From Streptomyces sp. A 4/2 (GTDB lineage Bacteria > Actinomycetota > Actinomycetes > Streptomycetales > Streptomycetaceae), in contig NZ_CALNVW010000039.1 in the NCBI RefSeq assembly GCF_940670765.1, positions 122,044 through 186,043 of the forward strand: a stretch of DNA of 64,000 nucleotides, in the 5' to 3' direction. This document shows positions 32,912-41,909 of this stretch, one piece after another. Each line of letters opens with the position of its first letter. Within the stretch, counting starts at the first letter, position 1. The notes under the pieces were generated by a model. The model had not been told where the DNA came from. It searched no databases and saw only the letters and a list, made by a program, of their open reading frames with translations. Both the position numbers and the translations under genes were made by a program.

Positions 32912-35788
32912 TCAGCTGCATCCGCTGGTCGAGCCGCAGCCCTCGCACAGGTAGCAGCTGCCCGCACGGCGCATCTTCGTACCGCAGGAGAAGCACAGGG
33001 GCGCGTCGGCGTTCAGGCCGAGCGTGATCTCCATCAGCTCCGTCGAGTTGTGCGCCTGCTTGGGAGCGGGCGCCTCCGCGACGGCCTCCGGCTTCGCGGG
33101 GACAGCCTTCGGGGGCTCCACCTGGCGGGGCGCCGACTGGGACAGTCCCTCGACATCCACGTCGTCGTCACCCGGCTCGTAGGAACCGGTGTCCAGGTGC
33201 CGCTGACGCTCCGCAGCCGAGTGGATACCCAGCGCCGAACGCGTTTCGAACGGCAGGAAGTCCAGGGCCAGGCGACGGAAGATGTAGTCGACGATCGACT
33301 GCGCCATCCGTACGTCCGGGTCGTCGGTCATCCCGGCCGGCTCGAAGCGCATGTTCGTGAACTTGGAGACGTAGGTCTCCAGCGGGACGCCGTACTGCAT
33401 GCCGACCGAGACGGCGATCGAGAAGGCGTCCATCATGCCCGCGAGGGTCGAGCCCTGCTTGGACATCTTCAGGAAGACCTCACCGAGACCGTCGTCCGGG
33501 TAGGAGTTGGCGGTCATGTACCCCTCGGCGCCGCCCACCGTGAACGAGGTGGTGATGCCGGGACGGCCCTTGGGCAGGCGCTTGCGGACCGGACGGTACT
33601 CGATGACCTTCTCGGTCTTCGGCTCCTCCTTGGCCTCGACATCCTTCGTCTTGGCGGAGAGGGGCTGGCCGACCTTGGAGTTCTCGACGTACACGGCGAG
33701 TGCCTTGGTGCCGAGCTTCCAGCCCTGGAGGTAGATCTCCTCGACGTCCTCGACCGTGCTGGACGCGGGCATGTTGACCGTCTTGGAGATGGCACCGGAG
33801 AGGAACGGCTGGGCCGCCGCCATCATCCGTACGTGACCCATGGGCGCGATCGAACGCTCGCCCATGGCGCAGTCGAAGACCTCGTAGTGCTCCTGCTTGA
33901 GGCCCGGGGCATCGACGACATTGCCGTGGTCGGCGATGTGGGCGACGATCGCCTCGACCTGCTCGGGCTGGTAGCCGAGACGCTTGAGGGCCTTGGGGAC
34001 CGTGTTGTTCACGATCTGCATCGAGCCGCCGCCGACGAGCTTCTTGAACTTGACCAGGGCCAGGTCCGGCTCGACGCCCGTGGTGTCGCAGTCCATCATC
34101 AGGCCGATGGTGCCGGTCGGCGCGAGCACGGAGGCCTGCGCGTTGCGGAATCCGTTCTGCTCACCGAGCCGCAGGACGTCCTGCCATGCCTCGGTCGCCG
34201 CGGCCCAGACCGGGTTGTCCAGGTCGTCGGTGCGGGTGGCAGCCGTGTTGGCGTCGGCGTGCTGCTTCATGACGCGCTTGTGGGCGTCCGCGTTACGGGC
34301 GTAGCCGTCGTACGGGCCGACGACCGCGGCCAGCTCGGCGGAGCGCTTGTACGAGGTGCCGGTCATCAGCGAGGTGATGGCGCCGGCGAGCGCCCGCCCG
34401 CCGTCGCTGTCGTACGCGTGGCCGGTCGCCATGAGCAGCGCGCCGAGGTTGGCGTAGCCGATGCCCAGCTGACGGAAGGCGCGAGTGGTCTCGCCGATCT
34501 TCTGGGTGGGGAAGTCCGCGAAGCAGATCGAGATGTCCATCGCGGTGATGACCAGCTCGACGACCTTCGCGAAGCGCTCGGCGTCGAACGACTGGTTGCC
34601 CTGGTCGTCGTCGCGCAGGAACTTCATGAGGTTCAGCGAGGCGAGATTGCACGACGAGTTGTCCAGGTGCATGTACTCGCTGCACGGGTTCGACGCGGTG
34701 ATCCGGCCGGACTCGGGCGAGGTGTGCCACCGGTTGATGATGTCGTCGTACTGGATCCCCGGGTCGGCACAGACGTGCGCCGCCTCGGCCATCTTGCGGA
34801 AGAGCGCCTTGGCGTCGACCTCTTCGATGACCTCGCCGGTCATGCGCGAACGCAGACCGAACGTGGTCCCGGCCTCGACGGCGTTCATGAACTCGTCGTT
34901 CACCCGGACCGAGTTGTTGGCGTTCTGGTACTGGACCGACGTGATGTCGTCGCCGCCCAGGTCCATGTCGAAGCCCGCGTCACGCAGCGCGCGGATCTTC
35001 TCCTCCTCCTTCACCTTGGTCTCGATGAAGGCCTCGACGTCCGGGTGGTCGACGTCCAGGACGACCATCTTGGCCGCGCGGCGCGTCGCGCCACCGGACT
35101 TGATGGTGCCCGCGGAGGCGTCGGCGCCCCGCATGAAGGAGACCGGGCCGGAGGCGTTGCCACCGGAGGAGAGGAGCTCCTTCGAGGAGCGGATACGGGA
35201 GAGGTTCAGGCCGGCGCCGGAGCCGCCCTTGAAGATCATCCCCTCTTCCTTGTACCAGTCGAGGATGGACTCCATGGAGTCGTCGACGGAGAGGATGAAA
35301 CAGGCGCTGACCTGCTGCGGCTGCGCCGTGCCCACGTTGAACCAGACCGGCGAGTTGAAGCTGAAGACCTGGTGCAGCAGCGCGTAGGTGAGCTCGTGGT
35401 CGAAGAGCTCGGCGTCCTCCGGGGAGGCGAAGTACCCGTTCTCCTCGCCGGCCTTGCGGTACGTCTTGACCACACGGTCGATGAGCTGCTTGAGGCTGTT
35501 CTCACGGTTGTCCGCGCCGACCGCACCGCGGAAGTACTTGCTGGTGACGATGTTGACCGCGTTCACCGACCAGAAGTCGGGGAACTCGACGCCACACTGC
35601 TCGAAGTTGACCGAGCCGTCGCGCCAGTTGGTCATGACGACGTCACGGCGTTCCCAGGCAACCTCGTCGTACGGATGCACGCCGGGGGTGGTGTGGATGC
35701 GCTCGCTGCGCAGCCCCTGCCGAGTAGCAGCCGCCTTGGATCCCTTTGCGCGGGATCCACGTGCCGGGCCGCTCGCCGTCTCTGTCAT
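32912..35788 (-). CDS. nrdJ: Vitamin B12-dependent (class II) ribonucleotide reductase
   Basis: A 958-residue adenosylcobalamin-dependent reductase that makes deoxynucleotides with or without oxygen. Core motifs: substrate-binding Cys in VSACFILSVDD, active-site NPCSEYMHLDNSSCNLASLN with the catalytic Cys-x-Glu, the finger-loop region ASVLAPTGTIGLMMDCDTTG, and the long actinobacterial C-terminal extension. The tail ends in a zinc ribbon, LCFSCGTKMRRAGSCYLCEG followed by CGSTSGCS, which carries the redox cysteines. It follows nrdR on the same strand (127-base gap holding a small hairpin at 35861-35885). The ATG at 35788 has GGGAGG four bases upstream; an ATG at 35800 is possible. Control by NrdR is indicated by boxes upstream of nrdR. 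Confidence 0.96.
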   Translation of the reverse strand: MTETASGPARGSRAKGSKAAATRQGLRSERIHTTPGVHPYDEVAWERRDVVMTNWRDGSVNFEQCGVEFPDFWSVNAVNIVTSKYFRGAVGADNRENSLKQLIDRVVKTYRKAGEENGYFASPEDAELFDHELTYALLHQVFSFNSPVWFNVGTAQPQQVSACFILSVDDSMESILDWYKEEGMIFKGGSGAGLNLSRIRSSKELLSSGGNASGPVSFMRGADASAGTIKSGGATRRAAKMVVLDVDHPDVEAFIETKVKEEEKIRALRDAGFDMDLGGDDITSVQYQNANNSVRVNDEFMNAVEAGTTFGLRSRMTGEVIEEVDAKALFRKMAEAAHVCADPGIQYDDIINRWHTSPESGRITASNPCSEYMHLDNSSCNLASLNLMKFLRDDDQGNQSFDAERFAKVVELVITAMDISICFADFPTQKIGETTRAFRQLGIGYANLGALLMATGHAYDSDGGRALAGAITSLMTGTSYKRSAELAAVVGPYDGYARNADAHKRVMKQHADANTAATRTDDLDNPVWAAATEAWQDVLRLGEQNGFRNAQASVLAPTGTIGLMMDCDTTGVEPDLALVKFKKLVGGGSMQIVNNTVPKALKRLGYQPEQVEAIVAHIADHGNVVDAPGLKQEHYEVFDCAMGERSIAPMGHVRMMAAAQPFLSGAISKTVNMPASSTVEDVEEIYLQGWKLGTKALAVYVENSKVGQPLSAKTKDVEAKEEPKTEKVIEYRPVRKRLPKGRPGITTSFTVGGAEGYMTANSYPDDGLGEVFLKMSKQGSTLAGMMDAFSIAVSVGMQYGVPLETYVSKFTNMRFEPAGMTDDPDVRMAQSIVDYIFRRLALDFLPFETRSALGIHSAAERQRHLDTGSYEPGDDDVDVEGLSQSAPRQVEPPKAVPAKPEAVAEAPAPKQAHNSTELMEITLGLNADAPLCFSCGTKMRRAGSCYLCEGCGSTSGCS

Positions 35789-35860
35789 GCCGCCTCCCAT
35801 ATGCGGGCTAAAACGCCCAAAAGTGCCCAGTTCTTCTCACGGCACTGTGTCTGTCTGACA

Positions 35861-35885
35861 CCTGCGGCACAGGAAGCGCCGCAGG
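35861..35885 (-). other. Small hairpin in the nrdR-nrdJ gap
   Basis: Arms CCTGCGGC (35861-35868) and GCCGCAGG (35878-35885) with a 9-base loop. Could stabilise or attenuate the message between the two genes. It does not have the conserved elements of a cobalamin riboswitch. Confidence 0.4.
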
Positions 35886-35915
35886 CAGGTATGTGTGGCC
35901 GCCGACCCTGACGGG

Positions 35916-36428
35916 TCAGTCAGCGGCAGTGGTGGGCACGGGGACCACAGGGGTCCCACCGCACTCGCATTCCACTGCGGGGGGCTGCGCGTCGCGGAGT
36001 TCCGCGATGGCGGCCTCGAAGTCTTCGAGTGAATTGAACGCCCGGTAGACGGACGCGAAGCGCAGGTACGCGACAAGGTCGAGTTCCTGCAACGGGCCGA
36101 GTATGGCCAGACCCACGTCGTGGGTGGTCAGTTCGGCACTCCCGGTGGCACGCACCGCCTCCTCGACCTGCTGGCCGAGCTTGGCGAGGGCGTCCTCAGT
36201 GACCGGCCGCCCCTGGCATGCCTTGCGCACACCCGAGATGACCTTGGTACGGCTGAAGGGTTCGGTGACCCCGCTGCGCTTGACCACCATGAGCGAGGCG
36301 CTCTCCACCGTGGTGAAACGGCGGGAGCAGTCGGGGCACTGGCGGCGCCTGCGGATCGACGTGCCGTCGTCCGTGGTGCGGCTGTCGACCACGCGACTGT
36401 CAGGGTGCCTGCAGAAGGGGCAGTGCAT
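35916..36428 (-). CDS. nrdR: Transcriptional repressor NrdR
   Basis: A 170-residue regulator of ribonucleotide reductase genes. The N-terminal zinc ribbon has two cysteine pairs, MHCPFCRHPDSRVVDSR and RRRRQCPDCSRRFTTVE. The ATP-cone domain follows (LMVVKRSGVTEPFSRTKVIS to VYRAFNSLEDFEAAIAEL) and senses ATP versus dATP. A cysteine-containing tail (VECECGG) is an actinobacterial extension. The ATG at 36428 directly starts the ribbon. It is first in the operon with nrdJ and divergent from lexA; two NrdR boxes lie 110-156 bases upstream, so it probably represses its own operon. Confidence 0.96.
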   Translation of the reverse strand: MHCPFCRHPDSRVVDSRTTDDGTSIRRRRQCPDCSRRFTTVESASLMVVKRSGVTEPFSRTKVISGVRKACQGRPVTEDALAKLGQQVEEAVRATGSAELTTHDVGLAILGPLQELDLVAYLRFASVYRAFNSLEDFEAAIAELRDAQPPAVECECGGTPVVPVPTTAAD

Positions 36429-36537
36429 GATTCCGAGCCTCCTTCGCAGCGTGACTGAATGGCCTCGCCAGGCCCGGAACGAGCCCCTCGAAGCAGCCCC
36501 AAGCATAGGCGATGGCCGAGGCCGCGAGGACCACGAA

Positions 36538-36584
36538 CCACAACCTCTGGGTGGCTGCCGCAATCCAACCACTAGATCTGGGGG
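36538..36584 (-). promoter_or_regulatory. Tandem NrdR boxes
   Basis: Two 16-base imperfect palindromes, CCCCCAGATCTAGTGG (36569-36584, minus strand) and CACCCAGAGGTTGTGG (36538-36553), are separated by 15 bases, giving a 31-base start-to-start distance (three helical turns). Core and spacing match NrdR box pairs, whose general consensus is acaCwAtATaTwGtgt. They lie between the divergent lexA and nrdR genes, on the nrdR side. Confidence 0.75.
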
Positions 36585-36850
36585 TTTGGTGCCACTTCCG
36601 CCCCGGCGCGTTTCGCGCTTCCACCGACAGCGCGCGGCTCGCCCGAGGGTACGTGAACCGCGTCGGGACCCGGATTCCGGGCCCCTCGATGACAGACTGA
36701 GAATGCACTGCGACGCTCCGCAGGGAACACCCCCGCAGCGTGCGGCACCAGCAGCGAACGGTACCGTAATCGACCGAATTGCCTTTCAGCCCCCAGGTCC
36801 GCTCATACACCCGAGTGCACGCTCAGGTGAAGGATTTTTCATTTTTTCAC

Positions 36851-36866
36851 TCGAACGTGTGTTTGG
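36851..36866. promoter_or_regulatory. LexA (SOS) box of lexA
   Basis: TCGAACGTGTGTTTGG closely follows the actinobacterial SOS box TCGAAC-N4-GTTCGA. It overlaps the -35 of a probable lexA promoter (TTGGCG 36863-36868, 18-base spacing, TACCGT 36887-36892), as expected for autorepression. Confidence 0.85.
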
Positions 36867-36892
36867 CGCAACCTTTCGAAAGCCACTACCGT
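36863..36892 (+). promoter_or_regulatory. lexA promoter
   Basis: -35 TTGGCG and -10 TACCGT separated by 18 bases, about 38 bases before the GTG at 36931; the -35 is covered by the SOS box. Confidence 0.6.
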
Positions 36893-36930
36893 TGTCCAAC
36901 TAGGGAGAGAACTTCTCGAGAGGGGCCGAC

Positions 36931-37725
36931 GTGACCACGACCGCAGACAGTGCCACCATCACTGCCCAGGACCGCTCCCAGAACCGACTACAGCCGGTGC
37001 ATGCCATGAATGACGCAGCTACGGATCCCGAGGGCACGGTGCCTCCGCGACCCGCGCGCTCGCTGCCCGGTCGACCTCCCGGAATCCGGGCGGACAGTTC
37101 CGGGCTGACCGACCGGCAGCGACGGGTCATCGAGGTGATCAGGGACTCCGTGCAACGACGTGGCTATCCGCCCTCGATGCGGGAGATCGGTCAGGCGGTC
37201 GGGCTGTCGAGCACCTCGTCCGTCGCCCACCAGCTGATGGCGCTGGAGCGCAAGGGTTTCCTGCGCCGTGACCCGCACCGCCCCCGGGCGTACGAGGTCC
37301 GCGGCTCCGACCAGCCGAGCACACAGACGACCGACACCACGGGCAAGCCCGCCGCGTCGTACGTCCCCCTGGTCGGCCGGATCGCCGCCGGTGGACCGAT
37401 CCTGGCCGAGGAGTCGGTGGAGGACGTCTTCCCGCTCCCCCGCCAGCTGGTCGGTGACGGCGAACTCTTCGTACTGAAGGTCGTCGGCGACTCGATGATC
37501 GAAGCCGCGATCTGCGACGGCGACTGGGTCACCGTGCGCCGCCAGCCCGTCGCGGAGAACGGCGACATCGTGGCGGCCATGCTGGAGGGCGAGGCCACGG
37601 TCAAGCGCTTCAAGCGCGAGGACGGGCATGTCTGGCTTCTCCCGCACAACGCCGCCTATCAGCCGATCGCCGGTGACGAAGCCACGATCCTCGGCAAGGT
37701 GGTGGCAGTACTCCGGCGGATGTGA
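36931..37725 (+). CDS. lexA: SOS repressor LexA
   Basis: A 264-residue self-cleaving repressor. A disordered N-terminal extension of about 50 residues precedes the winged HTH (GLTDRQRRVIEVIRDSVQRR, GYPPSMREIGQAVGLSSTSS). The cleavage site is Ala-Gly in VGRIAAGGPILAEE. The catalytic Ser is in VVGDSMIEAAICDGD and the Lys in EGEATVKRFKRE. The GTG start is preceded by GAGAGGGG. RecA-stimulated cleavage after DNA damage would release its regulon, including itself through the box at 36851. The extended N terminus is common in Streptomyces LexA; an internal ATG at 37009 could also be used. Confidence 0.96.
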   Translation: MTTTADSATITAQDRSQNRLQPVHAMNDAATDPEGTVPPRPARSLPGRPPGIRADSSGLTDRQRRVIEVIRDSVQRRGYPPSMREIGQAVGLSSTSSVAHQLMALERKGFLRRDPHRPRAYEVRGSDQPSTQTTDTTGKPAASYVPLVGRIAAGGPILAEESVEDVFPLPRQLVGDGELFVLKVVGDSMIEAAICDGDWVTVRRQPVAENGDIVAAMLEGEATVKRFKREDGHVWLLPHNAAYQPIAGDEATILGKVVAVLRRM

Positions 37726-37746
37726 CTGCGCCGCCGGCCATGGACC

Positions 37747-37781
37747 GGGCCCCGGAACCTACTGCGCCGGTTCCGGGGCCC
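37747..37781. terminator. lexA terminator
   Basis: Perfect 13-base arms GGGCCCCGGAACC (37747-37759) and GGTTCCGGGGCCC (37769-37781) with a 9-base loop, 22 bases after the lexA stop and between convergent genes. Confidence 0.85.
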
Positions 37782-37800
37782 TGCTCTGTCCGCCTCTGTT

Positions 37801-37836
37801 CTGTCTGCGCTGTCTGCGCTGTCTGCGCTGTCTGCG
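37801..37836. repeat. Four tandem copies of a 9-base unit
   Basis: CTGTCTGCG is repeated four times exactly, with a partial fifth copy just before (TTCTGTCTGCGC overlaps the start). It lies between the lexA terminator and the end of dinG, so it changes no protein. Such runs vary in copy number between strains. Confidence 0.85.
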
Positions 37837-37921
37837 CAACATCCTGGCGCATCAGGGCACGCCGGAACCCGCTCGGCCGCGCCCGCCGCTCCGGCGCACC
37901 CGCCTCTTCCACTGACCGGCT

Positions 37922-39892
37922 CTACCGACCGGCTTCCTTGGCTGCGGCGTCGATGGCACTCAGTGACCTGCGGATCTGGTTACGGTCCGTCGTGAACCAG
38001 AAATCAGGCAGCGACGCCCGCAGATAGCTGCCGTAGCGCGCGGTCGCCAGCCGGGGGTCGAGCACCGCGACGACGCCCCGGTCCCCCATGGCCCGCACCA
38101 GCCGCCCGGCACCCTGCGCCATCAGGAGCGCGGCATGCGTCGCGGCGACAGCCATGAAGCCGTTTCCGCCGCCCTCCTCCACAGCCTTCTGGCGTGCGCT
38201 CATCAGCGGATCGTCGGGCCGGGGGAACGGAATCCGGTCCATCACCACGAGCTGACAGCTCGGTCCTGGCACATCGACGCCCTGCCAGAGCGACAGCGTG
38301 CCGAAGAGGCAGGTCTCCGGGTCGGCGGCGAAATTCTTGATCAGCTCGCCCAGCGTCTCCTCGCCCTGGAGCAGAACCGGCTTGTCCTGCCTGCTCCGCA
38401 GCTCCTCGGCCGCGGCCTGCGCGGCGCGCATGGACGAGAAGAGCCCGAGCGTACGTCCGCCGGACGCCTCCACCAGCTCGGCGAGTTCGTCGAGCATGTC
38501 GGTGCGTGATCCCTCCCTGCCCGGAGCCGAGAGGTGCTTGGCGACATAGAGAATGCCTTGCCTGGCGTAATCGAAGGGCGAGCCGACGTCCAGGCCCTTC
38601 CACTGCGGCACGTCCTCCCCCTCGGTGCCTTCGGGCGACAGACCCAGTGAGGCACCGACGCCGTTGAAGTCGCCGCCGAACTTGAGGGTCGCGGAGGTGA
38701 GCACGACCGAGCGGTCCGTGAAGAGCTTCTCGCGGAGCAGGCCCGAAACGGAGAGCGGGGCAACTCGCAGCGACGCCCCGAACCGGTCATGGCGTTCGTA
38801 CCAGACGACGTCGTACTCGGACCCCAGCGTGATCCGCTCGGCGACGTCATGGATGGACTCGACGGACGCCAGCGCCTGTTTCCGTACGACGTCCTCGTCC
38901 TGGACCGATTTGTCGCGGGTGGAGCCGAGGGCCGAGATGACGGTCCGGGCCGCGTCACGGAGCGACATCAGCGCGTACCCGAGGTCTTCGGGGATCTCTT
39001 CGAGCCGACCGGGGAGCGCCAGCTCCATGACCCGCTCGAAGGTCTCGGAGGCCGTCTGGAGGGCGTCGGCCGCCTTCTCGTTGACAAGCTTCGCGGCTCG
39101 GCGCGCGGCCCGGCCGACCTGGCCGGGCGTGAGCTCACCGGTGGCCACACCGGTGACGCGGGACACCAGCTCATGTGCCTCGTCGACGATCAGCACCTCG
39201 TGCTGCGGGAGCACCGGGGCGCCTTCGATCGCGTCGATGGCGAGCAGCGCGTGGTTGGTCACCACCACGTCCGCGAGCTTGGCCCGCTCACGGGCGGCCT
39301 CGGCGAAGCACTCCGCCCCGTACGCGCACTTGCTCGCGCCCAGGCACTCCCGCGACGAGACGGAGATCTGGCCCCAGGCACGGTCGGAGACGCCAGGGGT
39401 GAGGTCGTCGCGGTCGCCGGTCTCCGTCTCGTCCGCCCAGTCCCGCATCCGGATCAGGTCCTGACCGAGTTTGCTGGTGGGAGCTGCCGCCTCGAACGGG
39501 TCGAACAGTCCGTCTTCCTCCTCCTGCGGTACCCCCTCGTGGAGGCGGTGCAGACAGAGGTAATTGGAGCGGCCCTTGAGCATGGCGAACTGGGGCTTCC
39601 GGCGCAGCAACGGGTGCAGCGCGTCGACCGTACGCGGAAGGTCGCGCTCCACCAGCTGCCGCTGGAGTGCGAGCGTCGCGGTGGCCACCACGACACGCTC
39701 CCCATGAGCAAGGGCGGGCACCAGGTAGCCCAGGGACTTTCCGGTGCCGGTGCCTGCCTGGACCAGCAGATGGGCGTTGTCGTCCACCGCGTCGGCGACA
39801 GCTTCGGCCATGGTGACCTGACCGGGGCGCTCCGTGCCGCCGACGGCGGAGACGGCAGCGTGCAGGAGCTCGGGGAGGGAGGGCTTCGTCAT
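37922..39892 (-). CDS. DinG-family ATP-dependent DNA helicase
   Basis: A 656-residue superfamily 2 helicase of the XPD/DinG group. Walker A is VQAGTGTGKSLGYLVPAL, the helicase box is LIVDEAHEL, and the C-terminal motifs include LTSATLKFGG, TLSLWQGVDVPG and AQGAGRLVRAMGDRGVV. Cysteines placed for the group's iron-sulfur cluster are seen (NYLCLHRL; RECLGASKCAYGAECF). It unwinds 5' to 3' and acts on R-loops and replication conflicts in better-studied members. Convergent with lexA, with the terminator and repeat between them. No SOS box is visible upstream of its start. Confidence 0.93.
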   Translation of the reverse strand: MTKPSLPELLHAAVSAVGGTERPGQVTMAEAVADAVDDNAHLLVQAGTGTGKSLGYLVPALAHGERVVVATATLALQRQLVERDLPRTVDALHPLLRRKPQFAMLKGRSNYLCLHRLHEGVPQEEEDGLFDPFEAAAPTSKLGQDLIRMRDWADETETGDRDDLTPGVSDRAWGQISVSSRECLGASKCAYGAECFAEAARERAKLADVVVTNHALLAIDAIEGAPVLPQHEVLIVDEAHELVSRVTGVATGELTPGQVGRAARRAAKLVNEKAADALQTASETFERVMELALPGRLEEIPEDLGYALMSLRDAARTVISALGSTRDKSVQDEDVVRKQALASVESIHDVAERITLGSEYDVVWYERHDRFGASLRVAPLSVSGLLREKLFTDRSVVLTSATLKFGGDFNGVGASLGLSPEGTEGEDVPQWKGLDVGSPFDYARQGILYVAKHLSAPGREGSRTDMLDELAELVEASGGRTLGLFSSMRAAQAAAEELRSRQDKPVLLQGEETLGELIKNFAADPETCLFGTLSLWQGVDVPGPSCQLVVMDRIPFPRPDDPLMSARQKAVEEGGGNGFMAVAATHAALLMAQGAGRLVRAMGDRGVVAVLDPRLATARYGSYLRASLPDFWFTTDRNQIRRSLSAIDAAAKEAGR

Positions 39893-39930
39893 AGCGGGAC
39901 CAGCCTACGGGGCAGCACTGACAATCGGGA

Positions 39931-41733
39931 TCACACCTCGTGCAGAGGGTTGGGGACAGTGCCGTGCACGGCCGCGTGCGGGCGGTTCGGGCGGTCGCGG
40001 TAGCCGTCGAGGTGGAGACGGTTGCGGTTCAGACAGAGCCGCTCGATCCGAGGAGTGAGCAGGTCGAAGATCTCGTACCGCTCCTTCAGCTCCGGGAACC
40101 GGGCCTGGTGGCGCAGGATCTCGGCCCGCACCAGGAGCCAGAAATCGGCTTCGGGGACACCCAGTTGATCTTCGCAGAGCGGCGCCAGATACCGGAAGAC
40201 GCCGACGAAGAGCCCGGAGTGGATGAATTGTGTGAGGAAGGCAGGCTCCTCGGTCAACAGCACCTGCCGCACGTCGTCGGGCATCGAGTCGTGCTCGGGC
40301 AGCGGCTCGGCGCTGATGTTGACGTCGTCGACGAAGTCCTTGATCGCAAGACGTACCGGCACGTCGTGGTCGTCGAAGACAACGATGGCGTTCTCCCCGT
40401 GCGGGGAGAAGACGGTTCCGTAGCAGTAGAGGAAGCGCAGCAGCGGCGGAATGAGCGCGGCGAACAACCGGCGCAGCCAGGTGGTGGGAGCCAGCCCCGA
40501 CCGGGCGACGAGCTCTGCCGTGAAGGAGCGTCCCTGGAGGTCGGTGTGGAGAAGTGAGGCAAGGGTGCGGGCACCCTCCCCGGGGGCCAGCTGCGCGTCG
40601 AGCGGCTCGCGCCAGATCGCGCCGAGGAGTTCCCGGTACTGGTACGGAACTTCGGGGAGTTGGTCGTACAGGGGATGCTCGACGGAGACCGAGGCGACTT
40701 CGCCCAGCAGGATGACACCGCACTCGTCGCGCAGGAAGGCGTCACCGTCACGCAGTCCCTGGATCCAGGCGGTGACGGCGGGGGCCGCAAGAGTGCGTTC
40801 CGTGGGGAGCCCCCGCCAGACCAGTGTGTTGAGGATCGACAGCGGTAGCTTCACCGTGTGCCGGTCGGTGCGGTCCAGGTTGAGGAAGGTGCGGATGGAC
40901 TGCTGCGGCAGCCGTGGATCGGCGTCCGTGTGGAGCGGGACGATCTCCTGGTGGGCGATGGCCGGCGCGAAGAGCGGCAGGATCGCTTCGTCCCACTGCC
41001 AGGGATGCACGGGGAGATAGAGGTAGGCGTCCGGGTCCAGACCCCGGGCCCGTAACTCAGCGGCGAAGGACTCCCGGGTGGGGGCGTCGAGTTCACGGCG
41101 GTAGAGCCGGTCGGGGGTGGCGAGCCCGGCGACGCCGCGGTAGCGGGCGAGCTTCGTACTGACCGCGATCCAGGGCAGCCGGACCGGCCTGCGGGACTCC
41201 GGGGTCCAGCGGGCGGCGTCGGTCGCGGAGAAGCCGATGCGGCCCTTGTTGAGTACGAGCCAGGGATGGCCGGTCTGGTGGCCTTCGAGCTGCGCGTAGT
41301 CGAGGTCGGCGAGATCGGCCGCGGGGAGCGCCGTGTGGTCGAGCCGGGCGTCGGCGGCGAGCGTGGTGGTGAGTTCCCGGACCAGATGGCCGAGCGTGGC
41401 ACCGTCCAGGGCGAGAAGACGGCGGGCGAGGACGAGGAAGCGGAGCGGGTCGCTGAACGGTTCGCCCTGGAGCTCGATGGTCTCCGGGTCCACGTGCCAG
41501 TTCCCGTAGGCACCGCGCCGGGCCCGGAAGGTGAGAGGCAGGTCGTCGTCGAGGGCGAGGAGGTGGCTGTCGCCGTGAACGACGGGTTCGATGATCTCTT
41601 CGTAGGCGAAGGCGCTGAGCATCTTGGCGAGGAGACGGCGCGCCGCACGGTCCCAGTCCTTCGGATTCAGCTCGGGAGGAGCGAGCAGCGTCGGTTCTGC
41701 TTCGGAGTCAGGGGTGGCAAGTGGCTTCAGCAC
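39931..41733 (-). CDS. IucA/IucC-family siderophore synthetase (first)
   Basis: A 600-residue NRPS-independent siderophore synthetase: it activates a carboxylate (citrate, succinate or a similar acid) as an adenylate and joins it to an amine or hydroxylamine. Visible family blocks: LQGEPFSDPLRFLVLARRLL, GHPWLVLNKGRIGFSATD, LPVHPWQWDEAILPLFAP, RTFLNLDRTDRHTVKLPLSI, and the FhuF-like C terminus (YCYGTVFSPHGENAIVVFDD). The GTG at 41733 has GAGGAG upstream. Its promoter-side gap contains repeated GACC-N3-TGTGAA elements. It is the last gene of a four-gene siderophore locus; similar in content to rhbC/rhbF or SCO5801-type genes. Confidence 0.92.
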   Translation of the reverse strand: MLKPLATPDSEAEPTLLAPPELNPKDWDRAARRLLAKMLSAFAYEEIIEPVVHGDSHLLALDDDLPLTFRARRGAYGNWHVDPETIELQGEPFSDPLRFLVLARRLLALDGATLGHLVRELTTTLAADARLDHTALPAADLADLDYAQLEGHQTGHPWLVLNKGRIGFSATDAARWTPESRRPVRLPWIAVSTKLARYRGVAGLATPDRLYRRELDAPTRESFAAELRARGLDPDAYLYLPVHPWQWDEAILPLFAPAIAHQEIVPLHTDADPRLPQQSIRTFLNLDRTDRHTVKLPLSILNTLVWRGLPTERTLAAPAVTAWIQGLRDGDAFLRDECGVILLGEVASVSVEHPLYDQLPEVPYQYRELLGAIWREPLDAQLAPGEGARTLASLLHTDLQGRSFTAELVARSGLAPTTWLRRLFAALIPPLLRFLYCYGTVFSPHGENAIVVFDDHDVPVRLAIKDFVDDVNISAEPLPEHDSMPDDVRQVLLTEEPAFLTQFIHSGLFVGVFRYLAPLCEDQLGVPEADFWLLVRAEILRHQARFPELKERYEIFDLLTPRIERLCLNRNRLHLDGYRDRPNRPHAAVHGTVPNPLHEV

Positions 41734-41790
41734 AGGGACTCCTCGGGGTGGAACCGATACGGCACAAGCGGTGTATCAAAGGCAGCAAGT

Positions 41791-41885
41791 GATTCACAGC
41801 CGGTCGTTCACAAGAGATCACAACAGGTCGTTCTCGGTAGTTCTTTCGCGGAAATGGACTGGCCGAAGGCCATTCACAGGAGGTC
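41791..41885. repeat. Four short direct repeats before the first siderophore synthetase
   Basis: On the plus strand: ATTCACAGCCGGTC (41792-41805), GTTCACAAGAGATC (41806-41819), ATCACAACAGGTC (41817-41829) and ATTCACAGGAGGTC (41872-41885). The shared form is (A/G)TTCACA-N3-GGTC. They fill the gap between the acyltransferase stop and the synthetase start and may be binding sites or RNA elements; they do not resemble an iron box. Confidence 0.5.
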
Positions 41886-41909
41886 ATTGACCATGCGTGT
41901 GTGCAGGGG

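Noticed and set aside
35789..35915. Cobalamin riboswitch before nrdJ
   Set aside because: Only a small hairpin is present; the gap is too short and lacks the conserved B12-box layout.
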